Below, in pieces: positions 21,741 to 63,869 of a stretch of DNA of 64,000 nucleotides. The position numbers were made by a program, and so were the translations under genes. The stretch is from NCBI RefSeq assembly GCF_949987515.2, contig NC_082698.1:32206070-32270069 (forward strand), read 5' to 3'. Every line of letters begins with the position of its first letter. Positions within the stretch are counted from its first letter, which is position 1. The notes below the pieces were generated by a model that was given only the letters and a program-made list of their open reading frames with translations, was not told where the DNA came from and made no database searches. Source of the DNA: Delphinus delphis (Eukaryota > Chordata > Mammalia > Artiodactyla > Delphinidae).

Positions 21741-24549
21741 GGGTCCCTGAACAGAGGAATAATATGTAACAGAACTCTGGAAGGAATTTTGGTACTCAGT
21801 AACCATATGATCAGGGTTTTAAACACTTTTTTTTTTTTACTATCACTTTCAGTAAGAAACATATTGACATGACAAGAAAATGCACACACACAACCACATA
21901 CAAATGAACTGAAAAAATTTAAAAATGAATGAATGAATAAATGAATACATAAGCACACTACTTGGTTCAAGTAGGTAAGTGCTGTTCTAATTTTGTGGAG
22001 GTATAGATATATACACAAATCATTCCTAGACAATATGCATTAAAAGCCTTACATATATTTACAACTCCAGATTTAACAAAATTGGTTGAACAAATTAACA
22101 CACACACAGTGCTAGGTAAATGGGTAAATGTTGTTAAAATGGGCAAATCATTCCTAGACAATATTTATCAAAAGCCTAGAAAATGTTCACACCTTCAGAC
22201 TTATAGAAATGTATCCCAAGCAGCAAATCAGAGACTTACAAAGACCTATATAGGAGACAGCGCTATATATCCAACACTTATCCAATAACAGACGATTACT
22301 TTAAAAAAATAATGATCCATGTATATTGTAAAATAATTTAGTATGTACTCAATAATATTCTTGGAAAATAATTATAGATATAAATTGTAAATCTTATATT
22401 CTTACCGGGAAAAACAATTTGCTAGGTTTTATATACAATGTGATCCTGAGAGTGTAAATATGTGTGTGCTTTTAATTGTGCACATAGAAAGAGATAAGGA
22501 ACATGATTTCTGTGTTTTCCAAATTTTCTGAAATTGTTACTTTTATAATTAGAAAAAGAAGATTCTACTTTAAAACATAAAGAAATAACTTAGAAATCTC
22601 CCTTGCTGTTACAGATACAGGAGTTAGTGAATTGTTGTTCTTTCCCTTTTTCAGCAGGCAAAATAAAATAAGTAAAATGGAAACCTTAACCTTGTAAAAT
22701 ATAAAGACTGAAATAGAACCGGGAAGGTCAGTTTTAATTGGGGAAATTATGCCACCTTGTGGTCTTTTCGTATATTGCCACGTATAACCATTTTTAGTAC
22801 AAATTTCAGGGCGGAACTCTGAGATTGTCCGCCAGCTTGCACGTTGAGAGATCCTCTTTCAATTTCATGGCACGTCCTTGTGGCAAATAAGAGTTTGTTT
22901 ATGGAATGAGATGGTCATAATCAAAAACAAGTTTGTATTTACTAGGCCACTACTATCAATAACAGGAAATCTTTGAGTTAGCTAATCCCTAAATAAAGTT
23001 CCTTCTCAACTGAAACACTGTGATTCTAAGTCTGCAGCGGAATTTTTATATTCTTTGGAAAGACTGGAGCCACCAAGGAAACTTTTTCCATTCATTGTCA
23101 AGTGAAAGATGAAAGGGCTCACGGACACGTCAGAAGCCACACTGATCGGTGGAGCCATTCAGTGGCTGAGCTGGAGGCCTAAACACAGAGTTAACAGGTT
23201 ATGCAAGCTCCAAGGCAATTTATTTTAAAGCAGGAAGAGCTGAGGACAGATTCACAGAGAAAAAAGTAGAAAAAAACCCAGGAAGCAATTGATAACAGTA
23301 GAAATCTGGCAAAAGATGGCACCAACCTATATGATCTTTCCCTAAAATACATAAGAATAAAAGCAGCTGTTAGAGAATAGTTCTGCTGTTATTTGATAAG
23401 CTTTAATTTTTAAAGGAAAAAAAAGCATACTGGATTGGTCACTTGAACTCTGACAGGGAGGTGTCCCTAACAGATGGCCTTGTAACGATTTATATTGAAA
23501 GATTTAGTGTAGGTAAAGGTCTTGGAACAGGGCCTGGCGCGTGGTAGCACTATACACACATGATAGCTGGCATTATCGTTAAATGGTCACTATAGCATTT
23601 TTTCTTTGTCTACAAGCTGGCTTCTGACAAAATTTTTCTGAAGTAGGGTAACATGCAATTTGCTGGTTAAAACAAACAAACATTGCCCTTTAGATGATTA
23701 TAACAGCATGTAACTCAAAACTCTGCTTCATATCTCCCTGACAAAGGGTTTAAGTATTTCCAAGCTGGCTGAAAATACACTGTGGGCAAGCAGATCCCCC
23801 TCTGCACATGCTCCCTTTTGCTTCCTGTGGTCAGTGCAGCCAGGATTACCTGAAAGAAGGTTGCCTTTTTCCTTCTCTGACAAGCAGCACTGCAGGCGCC
23901 CATCCCAGGAGGCACAGCCCTCTCTGCAGAGCAGACGGTGACAAGGAGGGGCAGAGTGATGGTGAGATCCCTCAGGGCCAGTCCTTGTGTCTTCACTCCC
24001 TTCCCGCCACTTCCCAGTCTGGCTTCACCCCTTTTCTACTCAGGAACAGTCTTGGCCGCAAAATGTTCAGTATGTATCAAGCTAAAAAGGCATGTTGAAA
24101 AGAACATACAGAGAACTTCCATTTGAAAGAAAACATGTAAACACATATATGTTCACATAGAAAAGTGTGGGAAGGAATTAGCCCCCAGGTTTTTAACAGT
24201 AGTGGCTGGGTGGTGAAATAAGTGATTTTTCCTTTTCTTTCTTTTCTTTCTTAAAAGTATCTGATGTTTTGACACTATCAACATAGAACATGTATTAGTT
24301 TAGAAAGAAGTGGGAAAAAAGTTATTTGGAAAGAATGGTTTGATTTTTTTAAAGACTGGAGAGTTTCTGCACATGCATTTACCAGTCTTGTCTTAAATAT
24401 TTTATTATTTGTCATCAGAAATCATCTTTATCAAGATTAATATTGTAATCATAACGCAAAGCATAAAGCCCAGCTATGCCTTGAAAGGGCAAGTATAAAC
24501 ACATGGTCGGTCTAAATCAGAATGGGCACGAGAAAAGGTTTATTTTCAG

Positions 24550-24840
24550 GTACTTGAAACACCTTTCCTTTTGGAAACGGCCTTTAACATCCTGCTCATT
24601 TGGGGACACTGGGGCCTTCTGATAAGAGTTAAGTATACAATATAGTCAATTTTGATAAACACCAACACCTGAGTAAACCACACACTATCAAGATGTAGAA
24701 TAATTCCATTCCCCTGGAAAGTTCCCTCACCCCGTTTCCAGGCAATCCCCATCCTCAGAAGCAACCACTGCTCTGGTTTCTAGCACATTAGTTTTAGCTC
24801 TTCTAGAACTTCATAGAAGTAGACACTTTTGAATGATGAA
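24550..24840 (-). mobile_element. Old LINE-1-like fragment
   Basis: GATAAACACCAACACCTGAG..AAGTTCCCTCACCCCG..GAAGCAACCACTGCTCTG is a pattern of old mammalian L1 3' regions, read on the minus strand. No TSD seen. Confidence 0.4.
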
Positions 24841-26724
24841 ATTGGCTCTTTGCAAACACCAGACTTTAAAGGATTTTAGGATTATCTTTACAGGCAATTG
24901 AAGAACCCTTTGGTTTCAGAACTCTACCTAGTTACTATGAGATTAGCTTCATAATTCAAACATCATATGCATTTATATACAGTATGGAATTCTACCTTTT
25001 TAGGAGAAATAAATTGCCACTGGGAAGTCTGGGTGTGATTTGTGTCTGTTTCTCTTTAAAGAAACACTTCAAATAAGGCCAGTTTTAAACTAACATTACT
25101 GGAAATTTAGCATTTTCCTTATAGGAAGAAAAGAATTATAATTAGAACTTACAAGGACTTCTCACGGGATTTAAGGGATTTTCTTATGTCCCAAAAACCT
25201 CTCTGAAGGTTTGCTTAATCTTTCTTCCATTTGCTCATTCTTGTGTTTATTCAGTAAATATTTATTGGACAGTTACTGCACACCAGGGTCTGGATTAGGA
25301 ATTAAGGAAATTTTTCAGGAAAAAAAGAAAGTGGTCCTCGGGATATTATTCTCTAGTCAAGAATAAAATGCATATTCTCGGAGAGTTATAAGGTACTGAA
25401 TAATGAGTGTCCTAAAAAAAGGTAGAAGGATCTGTAGAAATCTGAAAGGGATGAAAATACCTTGTTGTGAGAATCAAGAAAATTTAATGGAATCAAGAAA
25501 AATTAATGGTATTTGAACTAAGCTTTGAAGACTGGGCAGAACTAACTAAATATCACAAGGCTTCCAAAAACAATTTCAACTGTCTCCAACTGGTTTTGTA
25601 TTTACTTGTGTTTGAAAGTAAGAAAGAATTCTCAGTGGTGGTTTTCATAAATGCCTCATCAGTCCCTGTACCCATACCTTTGCCATATAACTTTACAGTG
25701 CCCCCCAACTATGATTCTGGGCTTGCCCCAGTGACTCTCTTTGGCTGATGGGAAATTAGATGTGATGCAAGTAGAATGGGGATAGTTAGGCAGAATTTAT
25801 AGGGCATAGACAGTCAACCTCCTCATTTAAGAATGGAACAGCTAAGCCAAACTTGAAAGCTTTTGGTGCAGCTGACCTTACATGTGCTCCAGGATAAAGC
25901 TGCTAGCAAAGCTCTCTCAAAAATTAACTACTTACTAGGCCACAAAGACTATCTTAATCGACCACCAAAAGCAACACTGTTATTCTAGCAACATTCACTG
26001 ATCCCAATGCAATGAAATCAGAATTCATTTTTTAAAGTCTAACCAAAAAAAATCCACCCACCATGTGACAGTACTGTTCAAAATATTTTAAAACATCTTA
26101 AATAATAATTAAGGTGTGAAAAGATTCTAAAAGTAAAATCCCAACTATTTGCAAGTAAATCTCATTAAATGCCCAGTATTTATCAATATATAAATTGTAT
26201 AGCTTTGCATGTAATCACTGAATTACAAGAAAAGAAATAAATTCACTAACTATTCAACTTCAACAATCATAAAATAAGAATATAAAGATAAATCCAAAGA
26301 AACATGGTAGACAGAGCTGACATGAATGGCTCCCCACCAACTATAAACACATATAAATGCTGCATAAAATATTACAAAAATACTTTTATACAAACTCAAA
26401 GGAAAGAAAGGCAAATATTCAGGTGCCAGAACCCAAAAGATAAAGAGTGGAATACAGAATTGACTCATAAGCCCAAGGACAGAACAGAATTATTGCCTCA
26501 AAATGGGGCATTAAGTTTTGAAACAACTACATAAGACCTGGATGTTCACAAGACTGCTTCATTCTATTAAAAAAAGGATTAAAAGAATTCTATCCACCAA
26601 TGTAGGAAAGTGAAGACGTTCACTGTCAGTCCAGGTAGGACCTTGGGTATGGAGAAAAAGGTCACCCATGAGAAATAAAAACCAAGATCTGCACCACATA
26701 AGGGGTGAAGGCTATGTTTGTTTG

Positions 26725-27617
26725 GTTTTTTAATTTTTTAAATTGAAGTATAGTTGATTTACAATGTGTTAATTTCTGCTGTACAGCAAAGTGATTCAGT
26801 TATACATATATATACATTCCTTTTTTTAATATTTTCCATTATGGTTTATTATAGGATACTGAATATAGTTCTCTGTGCTACACAGTAGGACCTTGTTGTG
26901 TATCCATTCTGTATATATTAACTTACATCTGCTGACCCCAACCTCCCACTTCATCCCTCCCCAACCCCCTTCCCCTTGGCAACCACAAGTCTGTTCTCTA
27001 TGTCTGTGAGTCTGTTTGTTTCATAGATAGGTTCAATTGTACTGTATTTTAGATGCCACATACATATCATATGATTTGTCTTTCTCTGGATTACTTCTTT
27101 TGGTATAATCTCTAGGACCACCCACGTTGCTGCAACTGGCATCATTTTGTTCTTTTTTATGACTGAGTAGTATTCCATTGTGTGTATCTTCTTTATCCAT
27201 TCATCTGTCCATGGACATTTAGGTATTGGCTATTATAAATAGTACTGCTATGAACATAGGGGTGCATTTATCTTTTCAAGTTATAGCTTTCACTGGATAT
27301 ATGTCCAGGAGTGGGATTGCAGGATCATATGGTAGTTCTTTTAGTTTTTTAAGGAACCTCCATACTGTTCTCCATAGTGGTTGTACCAATTTACATTCCC
27401 ATCAACAATGTAGGAGGGTTCCCTTTTCTCTACACCGTCTCCAGCATTTATTATTTGTAGACTTTTTGATGATTCTGACTGGAGGTGATACATTATAGTT
27501 TTGATTTGCATTTCTCTAATTAGCGATGTTGAGCACTTTTTCATGTGCCTGTTGGCCATCTGTGTCTTCTTTGGAGAAATGTCTATTTAGATCTTCTGCC
27601 CACTTTTTGATTGTTGT
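26725..27617 (-). mobile_element. LINE-1 3' end, minus strand
   Basis: Begins with a T-run and AAATTGAAGTATAGTTGATT and extends into ORF2 ([20 protein letters not shown] on the minus strand near 27420). It ends in the ORF2 segment around TTTTGATTGTTGTTTTGA and meets an oppositely oriented L1 tail. Confidence 0.8.
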
Positions 27618-27655
27618 TTTGATAAATCAACTATACTTCAATAAAAAAAATCTTT
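27618..27655 (+). mobile_element. Tiny LINE-1 tail in the opposite orientation
   Basis: ATAAATCAACTATACTTCAA followed by TAAAAAAAA is the extreme L1 3' end on the plus strand. It directly abuts the minus-strand L1 at 26725-27617. Confidence 0.65.
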
Positions 27656-29029
27656 TTAATGGGCTACATTTTGAAGTACTTACTGAATTAGGGTGATCCT
27701 CAGTGAGGTACTAACGAGCCATGTCAGAAATGTGGATTCTATGTTAGGCTGGTTTCACTTTACTTTTTTGCATGGCAAAACTTGTATGCCTTGAAATACC
27801 TTCACTGTTCCCTCACATTTAAACAGATGTGATTCTAGGTTGGGATTTTTTTTCAACACATTGGAATTTTTAAGTCTTATTTTTACTGTTAAAATAACAC
27901 ATCTGCTGTCCACCTGATCTTTGTTCCTTTGTGAGTGATCTGGTTTTAGAAGACTCTCTTTGCATTTGATGTTATTTTATCTATAATGAATCCAGGAGTA
28001 TAGTTTTCCTTATCTTTTCTGTTTAGTGCTTGATAATCTAATCTGAGGTCTTTCATCTTGCTTTAATTCTAGGGAACAGTATTTCTTTATCCAGTGTGTT
28101 CACTGGATGATTCTAACTTTATTCCTACTTCATGTTTCCAACATGCTCTCTTATGTAGTCAACAAAACAGATAAAGTACCCAACCTTGTGGAGATGATGA
28201 GAGGCTGACAGATTGGCAAGTGTGGTCCTTTGGGGGGAGGATCAGGGACATTCATTCTGAAGTGAAATGCAAGCTGACACCTGAATGCCAAGGAGCCAAC
28301 CACTCACACGTCTGAGTGAGGAATGTGACGGAACAAGTCCAAACAGTAAGTAATGAGTTGATCAATTATTAATTTTTAGGATTACCTCTGGCATCACTGG
28401 TACCTATCTTCAGGTCCATGCAGAACTTAAGCTTCCATTCTCTCCCATGAAAATATTAAACCTGTCTTGTACCAAGTAGTATAATATTCTATTATCACTT
28501 GTCATACACCCTAGTACTGGTATAAAGAGAATTCATTGGAAGGTGGAGAAAAAGGTAGGAACACAGCAGGTATAACCTTGGTGGTGAGATAAATAGGGTA
28601 AAGGAAAGCCTCCTGCACCCAATGCTCCCAAATGAGTCCATGCCTGTTTCCCCAGCACAAGGTAGTCAGGTCAGAGATCTCATTTTGATGAAACGATAAG
28701 ATGAGATTCACTTCATATCTTTCAAGAAATACGCTTAGTATTGGTGGTGGTGGCAGCAGCTAAAATCCTTATTCAAAAATCCAGTAATAAATTGTACAGA
28801 GAGCAAGAGAAAAGAGGGGTAAGATAACTATATAATTGATCTGTTCTCACCAGAGGTTTTCATTGGTACTGAGAAATGTTTTTTGGTTAACGGTTCCCAA
28901 ACCTCACTAATTTGCATACCCGTCATAGATTTTGCTATGTAGAATTAGACTGTGGTGACGAAAATTAGAAGACTGGTTACCTTAGGGTAGGGTTATTAAC
29001 TAGGAGGGCAGAAAGCCTTCTTTAAAGAA

Positions 29030-29130
29030 ACACCCCCATTTAATCTGGATGGTAAATTACACAGTGGATACACCAAACTGAGTATAAGATTTCTTTACTG
29101 AGATGTTATATCTCAATAAAAAGTGAAAAT
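29030..29130 (+). mobile_element. Old LINE-1 3' end fragment
   Basis: CACAGTGGATACACCAAACT..TTATATCTCAATAAAAAGTG resembles a degraded L1 3' terminus. Short and uncertain. Confidence 0.35.
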
Positions 29131-29934
29131 GAAATTTGCTATGTTTCTATCATAACTGTGCTATTTTTGTATTTCTTTAAATAACTTTTTAAAGCTAAGA
29201 AGAAATGAAATGTTCATCTGAGCACCTTAATTGTATAGGTGCAGGGGGTGGTGGTGAGCACTGAAAATGAAAAAGCAGGCACACATTATTTTATAAACAT
29301 CCTGAAATACTTTAGAGAAGAGGAACGGCTCACACAATCCCCCTACTATCAAAGACCTCTTCAGGTGGTGACATTTAAGCAAACAGTTAATAATATAGAG
29401 GAATCTAAAAAGTAGTTAAGACTCAGGAAGAAATAAAAAAAGACCCAGAGATGTGACTTGGGGGCTGATCTGTAGATTGATCTGACTGGAGGAGACAGAT
29501 TTGTGAAAGGGAGATCAGGAAAAATTATGGACAAATTAATTTATCCTTTAGGGCTGCGCTTCTCCACTGGAACCTGTGGACATAGCTCAGGAATTTGAGT
29601 TTTAAAATGTGTATTCATTTCAATCAGATCTAAACAAAATGTATAACAAGTACACTATACATCACATGAATGACCAACTACTATACAATCAAGTACAGCT
29701 TCCTGTGAGTGCTCATACTTTCCAATTATATTGGTACCAAGTAACACCTAAGAGAGACAGTATTTTTGTTGCATCTGGCTGCCATCTGCTTGGTGCTGTT
29801 GTCAAACTCATGTCCTAGATATGCACCATAGACTACATTACAACATGTTGTATTTTAAGCTTAGTTTGCCACCTCTATGCCAGAAATAAAAATGTAAAAA
29901 TTTGTTTTTATAATTCACTTTAAAAGTCATTTCA

Positions 29935-30206
29935 GGGCTTCCTTGGTGGCGCAGTGGTTGAGAGTCCGCCTGCCAATGCAGGGGACGCGGGTTCGTGCCC
30001 TGGTACGGGAAGATCCCACATGCCGCGGAGCGGCTGGGCCCGTGAGCCATGGCCGCTGAGCCTATGCGTCCGGAGCCTGTGCTCCGCAACGGGAGAGGCC
30101 ACAACAGTGAGAGGCCCGCGTACCGCGTGCGCGCACGCGCACACACACACACACGCACGCACACACACGCACGCACGCACGCGCACACACACACACACAC
30201 ACACAC
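29935..30206 (+). repeat. CHR SINE whose tail has become a CA/CG microsatellite
   Basis: GGGCTTCCTTGGTGGCGCAG to GAGGCCCGCGTACCGC, then GTGCGCGCACGCGCACACAC and further (CA)n/(CGCA)n to 30206 instead of poly-A. TSD GTCATTTCA at 29926-29934 and 30207-30215 encloses both parts, so the microsatellite grew inside the SINE tail. Confidence 0.9.
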
Positions 30207-32478
30207 GTCATTTCAACTTTTAATCAAACCTGTTTAGAGTTAAAATCATTACCTAAGTTAGAGACGTAAAATGTATATAATGGAAAGACAAGCTTCACTA
30301 GATTTCGACAAGTTACCTCTTCTCTGAATGTAGCAATGGTTGTAAACCAAGTGGTAACAATAAGTGATTCCAAAGAAATAAAGACCAAAAGATATCTTTA
30401 ATTTTACTCATAAATATGATTCCTTGGGCTTGATTTTTATAACCATAATCAATGATAAAGTATTAATACATAGTATGTTATTTGTGAAGATGTACTGAAT
30501 ACAGCAAATAGAATCATAAAAACTTAAGTACCATTAACTTAAAAAACTCAAAACCAAAATAATCTTAGGAAGTAAGAGTATAGAATTTAAAACCAGAAAC
30601 ACTTACTTAATGTTTTGAATATAAACGTTAGTGCATTTCAGGCTTTTCATAAAGTATTACTTCAAAGTTCTAAGACTAAAAAATCAAATACAATTGCTAA
30701 GACATCAGTGAAAGATTCCATCAAACATATTTGCCTGGAAATGTTCAAGTACCACTTTCACTATACCTCTCAGTACATTCAGGAACTGCCTTGTAATACA
30801 GAAGAATGACTCACCGAATAGTAAAGCTAATGAAGTATTTTTCTTGGCAATTTGACAAAGTGAGGGAAGACAAATCCTGGTCTGAGAATACCTTTTTACA
30901 CAGATGAAGCAGGGAGTATTTGTTTCAATATCATGGAGTGAATACATCTGTTCCTCTTGCCCCTTAAACTAAAATCTGGAAACTAAAGTAACAAAGGATG
31001 AAAGAGTCATTAAACTCCCAGAAAACACAGGAGATGACAACACAAGATTTCAGAAGTTGAAAAATAACCGCATGGTTGGTAACAGTCTTAAGAGGCTGGA
31101 GAACAAGTTCATACAGTTCAGATTTGGGATCGTTTATCAGGCAACCAAGTAAAAATATCAAGTAGGCAGTTGGAAGTGAGTTCAGGAGAAAGATTCTTGC
31201 TGGAGATATAAACCTGAGTCATACCACATAGTTGGCATTTAATTTAATACATAGTTGGCATTTAAAGCAACAAGACCATCAAGGGAGCCCACTTGGGAGA
31301 TTCTAATGTTAAGGAGTCAAAGACGTAAGAAAGAAACAGCAAAGGAGATTGAGAAAGAACCAGAAGTAGGAAGAACCAGGCAAATGTGTTTGCTGAAAAC
31401 CTAGCAAACTAAAGAAATGGTTTAGTGGAAATGAAACAACTATGTGAAATGCTGCTGAAAGATCAAGTAAATGAGGTCGTAGAGGTCACTGGAGACTTTA
31501 AAAATCTGACTGGAATGGGTTTAGGAAAAAAATGGAAGCGAAACAAGTCAGTGAATATAGACTTGTTTCAAGGAGTTTGCTGTAAAACAAGAAATGGGGC
31601 CTTTCTGTTGGCTCTAGCTAGGACAGACTATATCCATAAAAGTAAACGATACATGGGCACAGATGCTGGTAGGTTTACAGATGCAGTGGTGGCAAGTTCT
31701 TTTCTGATCATTTTTATTTTCTCTGTGTGGACAGGGAGCAAGCCCAGAGGGAGGAGGTATTAGAAATGTTAAGGACAGAAATAAACCCATGAAATAATCA
31801 TTTGAGCTCAATGTAAGAGAATGGATTAGAAAAACTTAGTATGACTACTAAGCAACCAACTAAGGTTACGATGATGATTTGTCAGCGACTGGTAAACATT
31901 TCCACTTTGAAAAAATCCACTCTGTAGTCTATTCTTTCCTTTGGCTGAATATTCTCTTAAAATAGTTTGTCTTCTGAGTCCTAGGTTCCATTACCCTAAG
32001 GCAGAGAGAATCTCATCTACATTTGAATATACATGGCAGCAAGAATAACAACCTCCACAAAAATGTATGGTTCAGGGAGCATTCAGTTTTCATATACATA
32101 CAGGGCCTAAATGGTTCCCATTTTGCTCCTCTGTTATGGATCTTGTGTTACTTATATTCCTAAGTCTTATTTTAACCCCTCCCTGCTATAAATTTTCAGG
32201 GTCCCTTTTCTCTTGTTCTGTTCTTGTTTTGCATGGTACACTGCCACTTCCAATTTCTGGTCTTTTGTCAAGAACCTATAATTTCTTCCAGAGCCTTCTC
32301 TGCATTGATCCAAGGTCCAGTTGAAATCTTTATATGACATATGTGTATAGTACTAATGAATGAAACAAGAGTTACCATAATGTTGAATCACAATGCCAGT
32401 CAAGACGTTTGCTAGTATTTCACCTGAGCCATTATTTATCTGAAAAAATAATCTGATGAGATCATCTTATAACAAACA

Positions 32479-32484
32479 TTTATT
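32479..32484 (-). terminator. HELLS: HELLS polyadenylation signal AATAAA
   Basis: TTTATT on the plus strand reads AATAAA on the HELLS strand, about 440 bp beyond the stop codon. This gives a single-exon 3' UTR of about 450 nt (32460-32921). It is the first canonical signal after the stop; cleavage is expected 10-30 bp further down. Inferred from position and motif only. Confidence 0.6.
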
Positions 32485-32921
32485 TGGCAAACTATTTTAT
32501 AGAAAGAGACCCTAAAAAACCAAACCATTTCTTATTTCAACAATAGACAATATAATCCCAATCTTTCCCCCATCCAAAGCCTACTCCATAACTGAAGTAC
32601 CAAAAACTCATGAACTGTATTGCTAAAAAGGAGGGTGGGGGAAAGACATTAAACTTCCACAGGAAGACTGTATAAATCTGGCAGTGGTTAAGGACACAAC
32701 AGCCTATACCCAGGAGTACTATCGGGTCCGAAAAATTAACTGAAACTTACTATGAATATGTCTTTGCTCTTAATAAGGCTCAGAAACGTATGCAATGGTA
32801 CAAGTTATATTACGTAAACTGATATAATCAAAGAAGTAGAGTGAAAAATCTGGATTTTAACACCAATACAGATCACCAGATGTAAACAAGAACTTTTTAA
32901 AGACATTCTTTTAGCTCCAGT

Positions 32922-62210
<29,289 letters not shown>

Positions 62211-63869
62211 CTGTAACATAATTTTTTCTTAGTGTCAAAAGTGGAAAATGCAAAGTATGAAACACACATCTCAAATAACTTAAGTTCGCAATGAAGAAAC
62301 TGTATATAAAAATTAAAAAACAAGAACTTGCGCTTCAAGCCTTTATGGAGTAACAGAGAACAGATTTACCCTCCTGCCTTAAGCAACTAAAATCTAAATA
62401 TATCAGTGGTTTTCAGCAACACGCAGCAAAGGACAGTGAACACTGTCCTGTGAACAGATTTACCCTCCTGCCTCAACCAACTAAAATCTAGATAAAATAT
62501 ATCTGGTTTTCAGCAACACGCAGCAAAGAACAGTGAACACTGTCATGAACCACGCGAATCTTCTGACTGCCCAGCTTACTGCCTGGAGGCAACTTCCAAG
62601 TGCAAATAATGGAGGGAGAACCCAAATAGAGCTCAACAGTCTTCCTGAGTTGAAAAGACAGAGTGCAAAACTCAGAGGAGCTAGCAAACCAAGGTCAAGT
62701 ATCAGAGAGGGGACAGTTTCATACAAAAGAGGCTCTGAAGATCTGTAGTGGCATCCTCAGGCTGAGTACTGATCAGTGTGTGAGTGTAAGAAAATGAAGG
62801 CCAGGAAAAGAGCAACTAGAAAGCAGGTAGAACAATCCCTGTGCTCACAAGGGCTCAGGAACAGTTCACATTCCCGTCAGCCAAAGCTGAAGGGCCTCTT
62901 AATGTATGGGGCTTCAAGAACATTCAGAAGAGGGACCAAGTTATTCTTGGACTAAAAAAGCTGTTCCATAAGTCCCCTAACAAAGCTTTAAAAGCAGGAC
63001 AGAAAACGATTCAAACCATTTCCAAGAGGTGTTTAAAAGAGTATTTACCTTACAGTGAGTCATTAAGCTTGGTATTTGTTTTTCTGTTTCATTTTACCAA
63101 ACGAAGGGTTAAAAAGGGCTTCAACAAAGGAAAAAGAGAATTTAGCAAATGTAGCAAAATCTTGATTGATAACTGTTAAATGTGAATGATGGGGACAAAA
63201 GGATTTATTGTAGTACTGACACTTGCCCAAGTTTTTAAATCTTCATACTTCTAGTGGACTATAAATAAATTATACAGTGTCTTAGATGATAAATGCAATG
63301 CGAAGAAAAGAACAAGGTAAAGGGGATCAGGAGTGTGAGGATGGAGGTGCCAGGTAACTTTATTTAAGGTTGTCAGGGCAGGTCTCATTGAGAAAACATG
63401 TAAGCCAAAGCTTGAAGATGATGATGAAGTAAGCCAGGCAGATATCTATTGAGAAGAGGGTTCCAAGTAGAAAACAGCCAGTGCAAAGGCCTAAAGGCCG
63501 GAAACACACCTAGAACAAGGTCTGAAAGGTATGGGGGTTGAGGGAGGCAACCAGACTGCTTATAGTCTTGTAGGCCATCCTAAGGACTTTGGCTTTGTTA
63601 GAAACAATGTAAGCTAGAAAGCAGTGAAACATCATTAAAATACTGCAAGTGGGTGGGGGGAAGCACTAAAGAAAAATAAATTCTTCACCCAGTAGAAAAT
63701 CTTTCAAAAATAAAGGTAGATGAAGACTTTTTCAGAGATAAAAACTAAAAGAACCTAACACCAACAGAAAATGCAAACAAATCTATAATAACAGAAAGCA
63801 GATCAGTGGCTATCTAGTGATGAAGACAGGAAGTGAGGGATGGGAGAAAATTAAATAAAAGGGGCAGAA
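62211..63869. other. HELLS: HELLS intron running to the window edge
   Basis: Intron upstream of the exon at 62154. It holds the 94 bp tandem duplication and a stretch at 63340-63640 resembling an old mammalian interspersed repeat (TTGTAGGCCATCCTAAGGAC). No upstream HELLS exon was found here. Confidence 0.6.
62358..62546. repeat. Tandem duplication, two copies of about 94 bp, in HELLS intron
   Basis: GAACAGATTTACCCTCCTGC begins at both 62358 and 62452, and TTTTCAGCAACACGCAGCAA with CAGTGAACACTGTC recurs at the same spacing. The copies differ at a handful of positions. Non-coding, 148 bp upstream (in the gene's direction) of the HELLS exon at 62154. Confidence 0.9.

Larger units (their letters stand above)
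18500..26724. other. Intergenic DNA between the CYP2C relic and HELLS, left part
   Basis: LTR-like copy B, L1 pieces at 20.3-21.3 and 24.6 kb, a MIR fragment and an A-run at 19692. ORFs at 23.7-24.1 kb overlap on both strands and resemble no family I know. No gene supported. Confidence 0.55.
27656..32460. other. Intergenic DNA downstream of HELLS
   Basis: Mostly unique AT-rich DNA with one SINE (29935-30206) and a short L1 relic. ORFs up to 112 codons (31425-31763) lack family similarity, and no splice or promoter context was seen. Confidence 0.55.

Noticed and set aside
30121..30206. CRISPR-like short regular repeats
   Set aside because: A dinucleotide microsatellite in a mammalian genome without spacers; not a CRISPR array.
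31425..31763. 112-codon ORF downstream of HELLS
   Set aside because: No homology recognised, no promoter or splice context, and composition is like surrounding DNA.
62841..63179. 112-codon ORF in the HELLS intron on the opposite strand
   Set aside because: No family match and no supporting signals; not a HELLS exon because it is on the wrong strand.
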